This document shows, piece after piece, positions 1-6,628 of a stretch of 12,882 nt of DNA. Positions within the stretch are counted from its first letter, which is position 1. Every line of letters starts with the position of its first letter. The notes beneath the pieces are model-generated. The model was not told the origin of the DNA. It did not search any database and saw only the letters and a program-made list of their open reading frames with translations. Source of the stretch: an uncultured Eubacteriales bacterium (GTDB taxonomy: Bacteria > Bacillota > Clostridia > Oscillospirales > CAG-272); NCBI GenBank assembly GCA_934462885.1, contig CAKSJC010000030.1, positions 1-12,882 of the forward strand, read 5' to 3'. The translations under genes were made by a program, and so were the position numbers.

Positions 1-426
1 GAGGACGGGATAAAGGCTCTTAACTATTATCCCGTCGACCCCGAATGCGGATACTCGTCGATAGACGGCATAAAGGCGGCTACACGCGAGGTGTACAGCG
101 CGGCGTACTCGGAGTATCTCTTTGAAAGAGCGTTCACGGGCATTTCGGATACTATGGGGAGCGGAGATAAAACTACCGTTGTTACCGCTTCTTATGCGCG
201 CTACATTGAGGACGACGGGGTTTTAACGGTTCGCCTCAACTGTTCCGACGACAAACTTGATCTTTCGCGTACCTACGACGTCTCGGGCGCAGAGGTCGTT
301 CTTAAAAAGAAAGACTTTGCGATAATCTCGGTTCCGTCTGTTAAGGACGGAGCGCCTTCCGAAAACGTGGAGCTGAAGCTCGTTCTCGAAAACTCGTCAT
401 GGAAGCTTGACACGCCGACGTACTGA
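1..426 (+). CDS. C-terminal part of an unidentified protein (5' end outside window)
   Basis: The frame is open from the first base to a TGA at 424-426, so only the last 141 residues of a longer gene are seen. The internal GTG at 91 has no convincing ribosome binding site and is unlikely to be the true start. The fragment is soluble and mixed in charge, with no membrane segment. Its second half alternates short beta-like stretches (YARYIEDDGVLTVRL, AIISVPSV, VELKLVLENSSWKLDTPTY). Endings of the form WKLDTPTY, with a Tyr-rich helix before them, are seen in small secreted or lipoprotein domains of clostridia, but I cannot name the family and the N-terminus needed to show a signal peptide is missing. 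It converges on jag, in the place where mnmE often lies in other Firmicutes, and is not related to mnmE. Confidence 0.7.
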   Translation, partial: EDGIKALNYYPVDPECGYSSIDGIKAATREVYSAAYSEYLFERAFTGISDTMGSGDKTTVVTASYARYIEDDGVLTVRLNCSDDKLDLSRTYDVSGAEVVLKKKDFAIISVPSVKDGAPSENVELKLVLENSSWKLDTPTY

Positions 427-497
427 ACTTACTGAACGCATTGAACAAAGCAAAAACTCAAAGAATTCGTATTGAATAAAGCTTTAATAAAGTTCTA

Positions 498-551
498 AAA
501 AGCAAAAAAACGGGGAAAAACTTTTCTGAAAGTTTTTCCCCGTTCTGTCGT
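498..551. terminator. Bidirectional intrinsic terminator between the unidentified gene and jag
   Basis: A perfect 15-bp inverted repeat (510-524 with 529-543) has a 4-base loop TCTG. It is flanked on the plus side by a T-rich stretch and on the minus side by the complement of an A-rich stretch at 499-510. It can therefore end transcription of the plus-strand gene ending at 426 and of the minus-strand rpmH-jag operon ending at 573. The core AAAAACTTT/AAAGTTTTT resembles one hairpin of the repeat array at 6373-7125. Confidence 0.85.
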
Positions 552-572
552 TTTTCTTTTTTCGTTTTCGCC

Positions 573-2315
573 TTACGAAGGCTCGCTCGGATCGGATTCC
601 CTTGCTTCAAGAAATTCGGGAAGCTTTTCTATCGAAATTTTCTGCGGTTTTTTACGTTCCGCGGATTTTCTCTTCGACTCGTTCATCGCTTCTTCCACGT
701 CCTCGGCTGTCGCCGCCATGGCGTCGTTCACCGAAGAAAAACGGCTTGTGTTTTTCTTGCCCTTTCCGTCGCGTCCCGATTTCGGACGGCGGCGTCTGTT
801 ATCGGGCTGTTTGTCCTCGCCTTCGTAGGTTATGATTATCTTTCTGTCCTTGTCGCTTCCTACGCTGTGAGTGGACACGTTTTCAAAGCTTTGCAGCTCG
901 CTGTGAATTATTCGTCTCTCGTATGCGTTCATCGGTTCAAGGAACACGTTTCTCTTGTACTTTACCGCGCGCGCCGCCATGCGTCTCGCAAGGGCGCGGA
1001 GCGTATCTTCTCTCTTACGGCGGTAATTTTCTACGTCAACCACTATTTTTACGTAGTCTCCCTTGCCCTGATTCGAACGGCGCAGCGCAGAGAGGTTTAC
1101 GAGATACTGTATTGCGTCGAGAGTCTCTCCGTGGTGACCGATAAGAATTCCCGTCTCGTCGCCGACGATCTCGATTTTCGGATAAACGTTTGCGTTTTCC
1201 GTAACCTTGAGTTCGACTTCCTCGGGGCAGGGTACCGCGACCGCTTTTGCCGGAATCTTCATGTTTGCTATAAGCGTGTTGGCAAATTCAAGAGCGTAGC
1301 GCATCTCGTCTTCGGATATAGCTTCGATTTCTTTCGTTTCCTTAGGTGCGGATTCGGTTTCGGGAGATGTGTCCGCGCTGTCGGCGATAAATCCGACGGA
1401 AGCCTCGATCTCTTCGGAACAGCTGAGTTCGACCGTATCGGGCAGAGGTTTCTTTTTCGGTCTGTGCTTCTCTTCCTTTATTCCGGAGTTTTCGGACGCG
1501 CTTTGAATTTCGGAGGGTGCGGGAGCGGCGGAAGAGGTTTTTTTCTTTATGTCGTTATTCATGCGTCCGCTCTTATAGGACGCGGTCGAATTTTCGGCGG
1601 ATGCGTGGAAATCGGATAATCCGATGGGTGAAGACACTGTGACAAAGGAGCCTTCTACGCTCTCTTCGCCTGCGGACTTTACCTGCGGCGCTCTCTTGTT
1701 AGGCTTTGCCTGATTGCCGAGTCTGCCGTAGCCCGACTGTGCCTGCTTTGCGTTAGCGGCGGTCTCCGGTTTTGCTTCCGGCTTGTTTTCTTTTATTTCG
1801 CTCTTGCGGTCTTTTTTTTCCTCGTGTACTGCGCCGGGTTTCGCGTTCGTTCCCGTACCCAAGGAAGTTTCTTTCTGTACGTTTCTGTTTTCGTTAGAGC
1901 GCGGATTGTTTTCTTTGCGCGGCTTATTATCTGCTTTCTGCTTTGCGGCGTTTTGTTCGGGACGGACTTTTTGTCCCTCGGGATTTCTCTGTTTTTCCTG
2001 ATTTTTTTGTTTGTCGGCAGGGCGGTTCTTTTCGGAGACGGAATTGCGGCGGTTGTCGCGGAAGTCCTCGCCTCCTCTTGTGGTCTTCGACTTCATTCCT
2101 TGAATATCGGATACAAGTGAAGAAAGCTCGGCGGATACGGATTTTTCTACCGTGACTTTGATCTTTGCGTCCTTTGCGCCGATTCCGAGAAAGCCTTTTT
2201 TCGGCATATCTATGATTTCATAGCTGATCTCGTGAGTTTCGTCGGCATATTCGCGGTTTGCTATGGCTATCGCCTCTTCGACTGTCTTTGCTGTTATAAG
2301 ATAAGTTTCACTCAT
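573..2315 (-). CDS. jag: Jag/KhpB-type RNA-binding protein with a very long disordered linker
   Basis: Jag (KhpB, EloR) is a cytoplasmic RNA-binding protein, usually encoded beside yidC, that in other Firmicutes partners KhpA and affects cell elongation or sporulation. Residues 1-55 form the Jag N-terminal domain, with the signature KTVEEAI and PKKGFLGIGAKDAKIKV. Residues about 366-440 form the KH domain with its GxxG loop as GHHG (393-396). Residues about 465-498 form the R3H domain (ERRIIHSEL...STHSVG; the Arg and His are present). Between residues about 60 and 330 lies a charged low-complexity linker rich in K, E, N, Q, P and S, and a further basic tail follows R3H. At about 580 residues it is more than twice the usual 200-300. 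I chose the ATG at 2315 because family members begin a few residues before KTVEEA. An in-frame ATG at 2345 would add 10 residues but lies in a hairpin. Neither start has a good ribosome binding site. It is the last gene of the rpmH operon. Confidence 0.93.
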   Translation of the reverse strand: MSETYLITAKTVEEAIAIANREYADETHEISYEIIDMPKKGFLGIGAKDAKIKVTVEKSVSAELSSLVSDIQGMKSKTTRGGEDFRDNRRNSVSEKNRPADKQKNQEKQRNPEGQKVRPEQNAAKQKADNKPRKENNPRSNENRNVQKETSLGTGTNAKPGAVHEEKKDRKSEIKENKPEAKPETAANAKQAQSGYGRLGNQAKPNKRAPQVKSAGEESVEGSFVTVSSPIGLSDFHASAENSTASYKSGRMNNDIKKKTSSAAPAPSEIQSASENSGIKEEKHRPKKKPLPDTVELSCSEEIEASVGFIADSADTSPETESAPKETKEIEAISEDEMRYALEFANTLIANMKIPAKAVAVPCPEEVELKVTENANVYPKIEIVGDETGILIGHHGETLDAIQYLVNLSALRRSNQGKGDYVKIVVDVENYRRKREDTLRALARRMAARAVKYKRNVFLEPMNAYERRIIHSELQSFENVSTHSVGSDKDRKIIITYEGEDKQPDNRRRRPKSGRDGKGKKNTSRFSSVNDAMAATAEDVEEAMNESKRKSAERKKPQKISIEKLPEFLEARESDPSEPS

Positions 2316-2327
2316 AAATATCACACG

Positions 2328-2345
2328 ATGTCGGTCGTCCGACAT
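2328..2345 (-). other. Small hairpin just upstream of the jag start
   Basis: A perfect 7-bp inverted repeat with a 4-base loop (2328-2334 paired with 2339-2345) lies in the yidC-jag gap, 12 bases before the ATG at 2315. It contains the alternative ATG at 2345. It could affect jag translation, which otherwise lacks a recognisable Shine-Dalgarno sequence. A role is inference only; the palindrome is seen directly. Confidence 0.3.
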
Positions 2346-2442
2346 ATAGGTTCAGAAGCCGTCCTGCTTTCGCGGAGGCCTCTGCGTGGTGGGATACGCT
2401 TTATTTCAAGTTTTATTATATCCCGCACGCTTTTTTTCTGTG

Positions 2443-3624
2443 TTATTTTTCCTGTTTGTCCGGATTGTTTTTCTTATTTTTATACGATGTTTTTTCGTCG
2501 TTCTTTATCGGAGCGGGAGCGTTCTTTTCTTTTTCTCCCGTGACGCCGGTCGTATCTCCGCATTCTTCCGTTTCGTCGTCGGCGAAGTCGTTTTTATGAC
2601 GCGCTATATATTCTTCGTCGTCGATATGATGGAGGCTTCTCACCGGTTTTCTGTTCGGGTCGTTTTTCGCCGCGAGCGTCGCTTCGCGCAGTTCTTTGTC
2701 GCGTTTGTTCTTGCTCTTTAAGCCGAGTTCGCGTTCCGCGTTTTCGTAATCTTCGGGGCTGAACTTCGGAAGAGGCATACATTTTGCTATTATGATACGC
2801 TCAACCGTGGAGATGATCTGTCTGAATATCCAGTATACGCCGATCGCCGCCGCGAGCTTGAACTCGAAAAACACAGAAATGAGGGGCATGGACCATGTCA
2901 TGATAGTCATGGACATCTTCGTCTGCGCATTCTGCGATTCGGGCGACTGATAGGTGAATTTCTGCATGATTTTCTGAGAAACTATCATTGCGACGAACGT
3001 GATTACGGGTATAAGCATCAGCCAGTTGAACGGGTTAAACGAAATCTCGGGAGTCTGCGAAAGATCGAACGGTCCCACGCTGAAATTCGGAATTACGGCG
3101 CGCTCAAGAGACGGAGCTATCGTAAAGTAATCCGAAACATTATTGCGGATTGCGTTTATTATGTCGATCTGAGAGTTTCTGACGCCTATCTCGACTCCGC
3201 TGTTCTTCAGGTATTCTGTAAGAGCGGTTATTTCCGTGTTCGGAATATTGCATATATATCGCAGGGGGTTGATTATGACGTTATATAAGCATATGATGAT
3301 GGGGAACTGGATAAGAAGAGGACCGCATCCGCCCATGGGGCTTGCGTTTTCTCTTTTATAAAGATCCATCTTTTCCTGCTGTTTTTTCTGCATTGTGACT
3401 TGGTCTTCGCGCCCCGCGTATTTCTTTTCGATAGCGGCTATTTTCGGCGCGAGTTTTGCCTGTTTGATCTGGTTTTTCTGCTGCTTTATCGCAAGCGGGC
3501 AGAGAAGAATCTCTATGACCAGAGTGAAAAAGAGTATCGCAAACAGATAGTTGTTCGTCAGCGAATACGCGAATCTGATCAGGTATCCCATTGGGATATA
3601 AAGAATATCAAGAATACTTTCCAT
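2443..3624 (-). CDS. yidC: YidC/OxaI-family membrane protein insertase
   Basis: YidC inserts membrane proteins into the cytoplasmic membrane, alone or with SecYEG. The 393-residue protein has the short Gram-positive layout without a large periplasmic domain. Hydrophobic segments lie near residues 25-45, 98-120, 200-217 and 240-272. A basic/coiled cytoplasmic hairpin (residues 46-95) separates the first two and begins PLAIKQQKNQIKQAK, and GGCGPLLIQFPIIICLY follows. The C-terminal 110 residues form a charged cytoplasmic tail, as in homologues that bind ribosomes. The N-terminus has no lipobox. At the position of the conserved groove arginine (pattern TLxIRxLLxPL) this protein reads TLVIEILLCPL, with Glu38 in place of Arg. 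The start at 3624 is supported by an AGGAG site 7-11 bases upstream. It follows yidD by 23 bases, within the rpmH-jag operon. Confidence 0.95.
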   Translation of the reverse strand: MESILDILYIPMGYLIRFAYSLTNNYLFAILFFTLVIEILLCPLAIKQQKNQIKQAKLAPKIAAIEKKYAGREDQVTMQKKQQEKMDLYKRENASPMGGCGPLLIQFPIIICLYNVIINPLRYICNIPNTEITALTEYLKNSGVEIGVRNSQIDIINAIRNNVSDYFTIAPSLERAVIPNFSVGPFDLSQTPEISFNPFNWLMLIPVITFVAMIVSQKIMQKFTYQSPESQNAQTKMSMTIMTWSMPLISVFFEFKLAAAIGVYWIFRQIISTVERIIIAKCMPLPKFSPEDYENAERELGLKSKNKRDKELREATLAAKNDPNRKPVRSLHHIDDEEYIARHKNDFADDETEECGDTTGVTGEKEKNAPAPIKNDEKTSYKNKKNNPDKQEK

Positions 3625-3647
3625 TTACCTCTCCTAAATTTATGAGG

Positions 3648-3965
3648 TTATTTTTTTTCTGTCTTTTTTCGAAAGAAAGCCTTTACGCGGCGAAAAAACT
3701 CTTTCCGCGAGGGAACGGGATCTTCTCCTCCGCGCGAAAACGGGTTGCATCTTATGACGCGCCACAGCGCGAGCGCGCTTCCCGCGATTATTCCCCACTC
3801 CCTGACCGCTTCCACGGCGTAGGCGGAGCACGTCGGAGTAAATCTGCACGACGGGGATATCTTCAGGGGAGAAAGAATTTTTCTGTACAGTATGACGGGC
3901 AATAAATATATGTTCCGCACCGACAAGGCTGCGCGCGAAAGCGCGGTTTTTATTTTTTCTTTCAT
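3648..3965 (-). CDS. yidD: YidD membrane protein insertion efficiency factor
   Basis: YidD is a small membrane-associated protein encoded between rnpA and yidC that in E. coli helps YidC-dependent insertion. The 105-residue product carries the family signatures YRKILSPLKISPSCRFTPTCSAYAVEA (Cys40 and Cys46) and RVIRCNPFSRGGEDPVP (Cys73). An N-terminal amphipathic/hydrophobic stretch (residues 10-30) and a basic C-terminus follow the usual pattern. Its ATG overlaps the rnpA stop by four bases (ATGA), which suggests translational coupling; a purine-rich GAGGAGAGG lies about 18 bases upstream inside rnpA. Confidence 0.95.
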   Translation of the reverse strand: MKEKIKTALSRAALSVRNIYLLPVILYRKILSPLKISPSCRFTPTCSAYAVEAVREWGIIAGSALALWRVIRCNPFSRGGEDPVPSRKEFFRRVKAFFRKKTEKK

Positions 3966-4360
3966 TCCGTTTTCGTTCCGGACCTCTCCTCAAGCATTTC
4001 AAGTTTCGAAAGACAGTATTGCAGGTCACGTTTCACATCCTGCATTTTCGAGACCGTACATTCGGTTCTCGGCACGATGACTATGAGATTGCCTTTTTTT
4101 ACGCCGCGTTCTTTGTCTGTCTGCCTGTAAGCTTCTCTCACGAGTCTTTTCGCACGGTTGCGCTGTACGGCGCCTCCGATCTTTTTTGAGGCTGAAATTC
4201 CTATTCGGTTTATCAGTTCCTTTTCGGGGTTCTGCTTTCGCAGTATACCTCTCATTTTGTCCCGGAGCACGTATACAGTTACCGTGTTCGAGGACTTTCT
4301 TTTTCCGGTTTTATACGCCTTTTTATATAGGTGATTTTCCGAAATTGCATAAAATTTCAT
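3962..4360 (-). CDS. rnpA: Ribonuclease P protein component
   Basis: RnpA binds the RNase P RNA and helps it cleave the 5' leader from precursor tRNAs. The 132-residue product is slightly longer than the usual 110-120. It contains the diagnostic basic RNR motif GGAVQRNRAKRLVREAYR (residues 62-79), preceded by the expected RIGISASKKIG strand and followed by the hydrophobic strand NLIVIVPR. The C-terminal end (residues 105-132) is a charged helix. The start at 4360 lacks a strong ribosome binding site: only AGAAG lies close to the ATG, while a GGAGG 21 bases upstream is buried in a hairpin (4377-4413). It lies 166 bp downstream of rpmH. Confidence 0.95.
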   Translation of the reverse strand: MKFYAISENHLYKKAYKTGKRKSSNTVTVYVLRDKMRGILRKQNPEKELINRIGISASKKIGGAVQRNRAKRLVREAYRQTDKERGVKKGNLIVIVPRTECTVSKMQDVKRDLQYCLSKLEMLEERSGTKTE

Positions 4361-4376
4361 TTCTTCTAATTAAAAG

Positions 4377-4413
4377 TATAACCTCCGATATCGTTCTTGA
4401 CGCGGAGGTTATA
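4377..4413 (-). promoter_or_regulatory. Stem-loop in the rpmH-rnpA leader that covers a GGAGG
   Basis: Bases 4377-4387 and 4403-4413 form a perfect 11-bp inverted repeat with a 15-base loop. On the minus-strand transcript the 3' arm contains CGGAGGTTATA and is followed by CTTTTAATT, 17 bases before the rnpA ATG. It may act as a processing site, a weak attenuator that lowers rnpA relative to rpmH, or a sequestering element. Only the structure is seen; the role is inference. Confidence 0.4.
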
Positions 4414-4470
4414 TATCTTCTTAAGATTTCATAAGAATATCTCCGCTTCGCGAAGATCTTTCGCCGCTTC

Positions 4471-4520
4471 GGCGCCTTCGGGCGAGGCAGTATCCTTCGC
4501 CTTTCGGGAGAGCCGTATCC
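4471..4520. repeat. Two imperfect 25-bp direct repeats downstream of rpmH
   Basis: The stretches 4471-4495 and 4496-4520 align without gaps, with 17 of 25 bases identical by eye; both contain CGCCTT and end in GTATCC. They lie in the rpmH-rnpA spacer among several short GC-rich hairpins such as CTTCGCGAAG at 4446-4455. They may be a stable 3' end for the rpmH message. Confidence 0.3.
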
Positions 4521-4526
4521 GACTTA

Positions 4527-4661
4527 TCAGTGGGTAAGTCTTGCGCGGCCTTTAGCGCGGCGTCTTTTTAAAACTTTTCTTCCGTCGGCAGTAGCCATTC
4601 TCTTTCTGAAGCCGTGTACCTTGCTTCTTTGTCTCTTTTTAGGCTGATATGTTCTGAGCAT
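4527..4661 (-). CDS. rpmH: 50S ribosomal protein L34
   Basis: L34 is a small basic protein of the large ribosomal subunit. The 44-residue sequence, beginning MLRTYQPKKRQRSKVHGFRKR and continuing MATADGRKVLKRRRAKGRARL, matches the family over its whole length. A longer reading frame extends upstream to 4742, but the family start and a strong AGGAGGT site 7-13 bases before 4661 fix the true start. It is the first gene of the minus-strand operon, with a leader of about 75 bases from the promoter at 4745-4774. In most bacteria it sits next to dnaA; here its divergent neighbour is a tRNA gene. Confidence 0.97.
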   Translation of the reverse strand: MLRTYQPKKRQRSKVHGFRKRMATADGRKVLKRRRAKGRARLTH

Positions 4662-4744
4662 ATTCGCACCTCCTTCTTTCTGTTTCAATAGTGTAAATAA
4701 ACTTTTTCGGCGCGTTTCATTAATTGCGCAGATAGACAACAATA

Positions 4745-4774
4745 ATTATATAACATTTCATCTTTCTTTGTCAA
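4745..4774 (-). promoter_or_regulatory. Sigma-A promoter for the rpmH-rnpA-yidD-yidC-jag operon
   Basis: On the minus strand a perfect -35 box TTGACA (4769-4774) is followed, after 18 bases, by a perfect -10 box TATAAT (4745-4750). Transcription would start near 4738, giving a leader of about 75 bases before rpmH. Confidence 0.85.
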
Positions 4775-4938
4775 TACCCGTGTGAAAAACTTTACGGAAA
4801 TTTTGCGGCGTTACGGCAGAAAATAAAGGCGAAACGCCGGAAAAGAAGTTCTCCTCCGCCGTAATCCGCAGGGAAGCGCAAATTTCCGCGGAAAAATACG
4901 GCAGTTCTTTCGGCGTATAAAAAAATAGCGAAGAGCTC

Positions 4939-4967
4939 TTGACAAAGAAAAGGTTTTGTGGTAAAAT
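4939..4967 (+). promoter_or_regulatory. Sigma-A promoter for the tRNA gene
   Basis: TTGACA (4939-4944) is followed, after 17 bases, by TAAAAT (4962-4967). The predicted start near 4974 gives a very short 5' leader before the mature tRNA at 4982. The stretch between this promoter and the divergent rpmH promoter (4775-4938) holds some short inverted repeats, for example 4806-4812 with 4833-4839, but no gene that I can support. Confidence 0.8.
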
Positions 4968-4981
4968 AAATAATACAGTAC

Positions 4982-5055
4982 GGACCATTAGCTCAGTTGG
5001 TTAGAGCTACCGGCTCATAACCGGTCGGTCCTAGGTTCGAGTCCTAGATGGTCCA
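4982..5055 (+). tRNA. tRNA with CAT anticodon, probably tRNA-Ile2 (lysidine type)
   Basis: A complete cloverleaf can be drawn: acceptor stem GGACCAT/ATGGTCC (4982-4988 with 5048-5054), D stem GCTC/GAGC, anticodon stem ACCGG/CCGGT with loop CTCATAA (anticodon CAT at 5016-5018), five-base variable loop, T stem CTAGG/CCTAG with loop TTCGAGT, and discriminator A at 5055. CCA is not encoded. It is not an initiator: it has a paired first base and lacks the three G-C pairs of the initiator anticodon stem. The GGACC acceptor and the CGG-CTCATAA-CCG arm match the Firmicute Ile2 pattern from memory better than elongator Met. In that case the wobble C would be converted to lysidine by TilS so the tRNA reads AUA. 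The Ile2-versus-Met choice is inference. Confidence 0.95.
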
Positions 5056-5070
5056 TAAATCAATAATGCA

Positions 5071-5107
5071 GGGGAGGCACTTTTGGTAAAGCGCCTCCTT
5101 GTTTTTT
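5071..5107 (+). terminator. Intrinsic terminator after the tRNA
   Basis: GGAGGC (5073-5078) pairs with GCCTCC (5093-5098), and the helix continues inward past one A-C mismatch through CTTT/AAAG around a TGGT loop. TTGTTTTTT follows at 5099-5107. It separates the tRNA from alr. Confidence 0.85.
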
Positions 5108-5190
5108 GGGAATGCGGTACAGCGCCGCGGAGTTTTTCTTTTTTATAGATTTACACAAGGTTTCCGTCTCACTGACTGAAAGGTGAAATT

Positions 5191-6423
5191 ATGAAGAATA
5201 AAAATGAAGCTTATATTGACGTGGCGGCGTTGTCAAATAATTATAAAGAGATAAAAAAGATCTGCCGCGGGGGAAACGTTATATGCGTTGTGAAAGCGGA
5301 CGCTTACGGACACGGAGCGGCGGAGGTTTCGCGCCTCCTCGGAGAGGCGGGGTGCGGTTTTTTCGCTGTTTCATCCGAAGCGGAAGCCGTCGAGATACGT
5401 AAGTGTGAGGAAAAACACGGGAGATATCCCGAAATCCTCATCCTCGGTCACATAATGCCGGAGAACGTGCCGGAAATGATAAAGCTCGGCGTAACGTGCG
5501 CGGCTGTTTCGGCTGAAAACGCCGCCGCTCTGTCAGAAGCCGCCTCGGCTTGCGGCGGACGGCTTAAGGTTCACGTGAAAATCGATACGGGAATGAACAG
5601 GCTCGGTTTTTCCGCAGGTGATGAGCGGTATGCGGAAACCGTCGGACAGATAGAAAAAATCTCTCGCGACAGGAATCTCGATATGTGCGGGATATTCACT
5701 CATTTTGCGTGCGCCGACGGCGATCTGAGCCCCGGTGCGGCAAACGGGAATGCTCGGGGCATGACTGCCGTTCAGCTGTCGCGGTTCGAGAGGATACTCT
5801 CACGTCTCGCGGAGATGGGAGTCGACCCCGGCTTAAGGCACGCTGCGAACAGCGCGGCTTCTCTGTGGCTTCCCGAAGCCTGTTTCGACGCCGTGCGCGC
5901 GGGGATAATCCTGTACGGATACATGCCGGACGGTTCGATAGACAGCCGCTTTAAGCCCGTGATGAAATTCTATTCGACGATAGCTCACATGCATACGGTT
6001 AAAAAGGGAGAATCCGTAGGATACGGCTCGGCGTTTGCGGCAAAGCGGGATTCGGTGATTGCAACCGCCGCGGCAGGTTACGCCGACGGCGTAAGACGCG
6101 ATCTTTCCTCCGCAGGCTGTGCGGTCGAAACAGGCGGTATGCGCTTTCCCGTCGTCGGCAACGTGTGCATGGATCAGCTCATGTTCGACGTGACCGACGC
6201 CGAACAGCTCCCCGCCATCGGCGACCGCGTGACCTTCTTCGGCGGAGACGACGGCTCTCTCATGCTTGATACCGCTTCCCGCCTCTCAACTATCCCATAC
6301 GAACTCCTCTGCTCCGTCTCTAAACGTGTCCCGAGAATTTACGTCACGGAGGACGCGGGGGACGGAGGAGACGGGGGAGACGGTTCTTTCTTGAAAGAAA
6401 GAACCAAAGAACTTTCGGACTGA
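5191..6423 (+). CDS. alr: Alanine racemase with a repeat-derived C-terminal tail
   Basis: This PLP enzyme interconverts L- and D-alanine, supplying D-Ala for peptidoglycan. The N-terminal barrel carries VVKADAYGHG, with Lys35 as the PLP Schiff-base lysine and Tyr39. DTGMNRLGF (residues 132-140) holds the carboxylate-binding arginine. The C-terminal beta domain has GYGSAF with the catalytic Tyr278, and NVCMDQLMFDV with Met327-Asp328. The conserved fold ends at SKRVPRIYV (about residue 385). The last 25 residues are extra: a Gly-Asp run from a short tandem sequence, then SFLKERTKELSD and the stop, which come from the first unit of the repeat array that recurs at 6629 and 6864. The start has AAGGTG 8 bases upstream. 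It is a stand-alone gene after a terminator, and I saw no clear promoter. Confidence 0.96.
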   Translation: MKNKNEAYIDVAALSNNYKEIKKICRGGNVICVVKADAYGHGAAEVSRLLGEAGCGFFAVSSEAEAVEIRKCEEKHGRYPEILILGHIMPENVPEMIKLGVTCAAVSAENAAALSEAASACGGRLKVHVKIDTGMNRLGFSAGDERYAETVGQIEKISRDRNLDMCGIFTHFACADGDLSPGAANGNARGMTAVQLSRFERILSRLAEMGVDPGLRHAANSAASLWLPEACFDAVRAGIILYGYMPDGSIDSRFKPVMKFYSTIAHMHTVKKGESVGYGSAFAAKRDSVIATAAAGYADGVRRDLSSAGCAVETGGMRFPVVGNVCMDQLMFDVTDAEQLPAIGDRVTFFGGDDGSLMLDTASRLSTIPYELLCSVSKRVPRIYVTEDAGDGGDGGDGSFLKERTKELSD

Positions 6424-6628
6424 GGGGAGTATGGGTGTATTGCAGGCGGGTATGGTTTAGTTTAAGTTACGGGTGATACTCAGCCTGCTGACATAAAATC
6501 GTCCGTAAACTGAGTATCTGCATAAACCAAGGCTTAACTGAATTTGTCTGCACGACATCAAAAACTTTCTCATGAAAGTTTTTGGGGGTGCGGGGGTTTT
6601 TTTTCAAAAACCCCCCGCGTCGTTTCTC
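6373..6628 (+). repeat. Repeat unit a of a three-unit hairpin-rich tandem array
   Basis: The unit begins with GGGGGAGACGG inside alr. In order it holds a near-perfect palindrome GGTTCTTTC/GAAAGAACC (6382-6405), AAAGAACTTTCGGACTGA (which gives alr its stop), a unit-specific spacer, and TTTAGTTTAAGTTACGG. Then come the inverted pair GATACTCAG (6475-6483) and CTGAGTATC (6510-6518), a hairpin AAAAACTTTC/GAAAGTTTTT (6560-6583) and a G5T5/A5C5 hairpin (6592-6615). Its stretch 6485-6570 is identical over 86 bases to 6973-7058 in unit c. Confidence 0.9.

Noticed and set aside
867..1619. Open frame of 250 codons on the plus strand within jag
   Set aside because: It is antisense to the clear jag KH/linker region, has a composition typical of a reversed coding strand (F, V, R, C rich) and no ribosome binding site.
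4662..4742. N-terminal extension of L34 from an upstream ATG at 4742
   Set aside because: The extra 27 residues are not part of the L34 family, and the region is the promoter-proximal leader with the ribosome binding site for the start at 4661.
4662..5190. Possible oriC between the divergent rpmH operon and tRNA
   Set aside because: I found no cluster of DnaA boxes (TTATCCACA-like). Only loose two-mismatch matches such as TTTACACAA are present, and dnaA is not adjacent.
6560..6615. Standard intrinsic terminator for alr in repeat unit a
   Set aside because: The two hairpins are strong but are followed by G or C runs rather than a T run, so I list them only as parts of the repeat.
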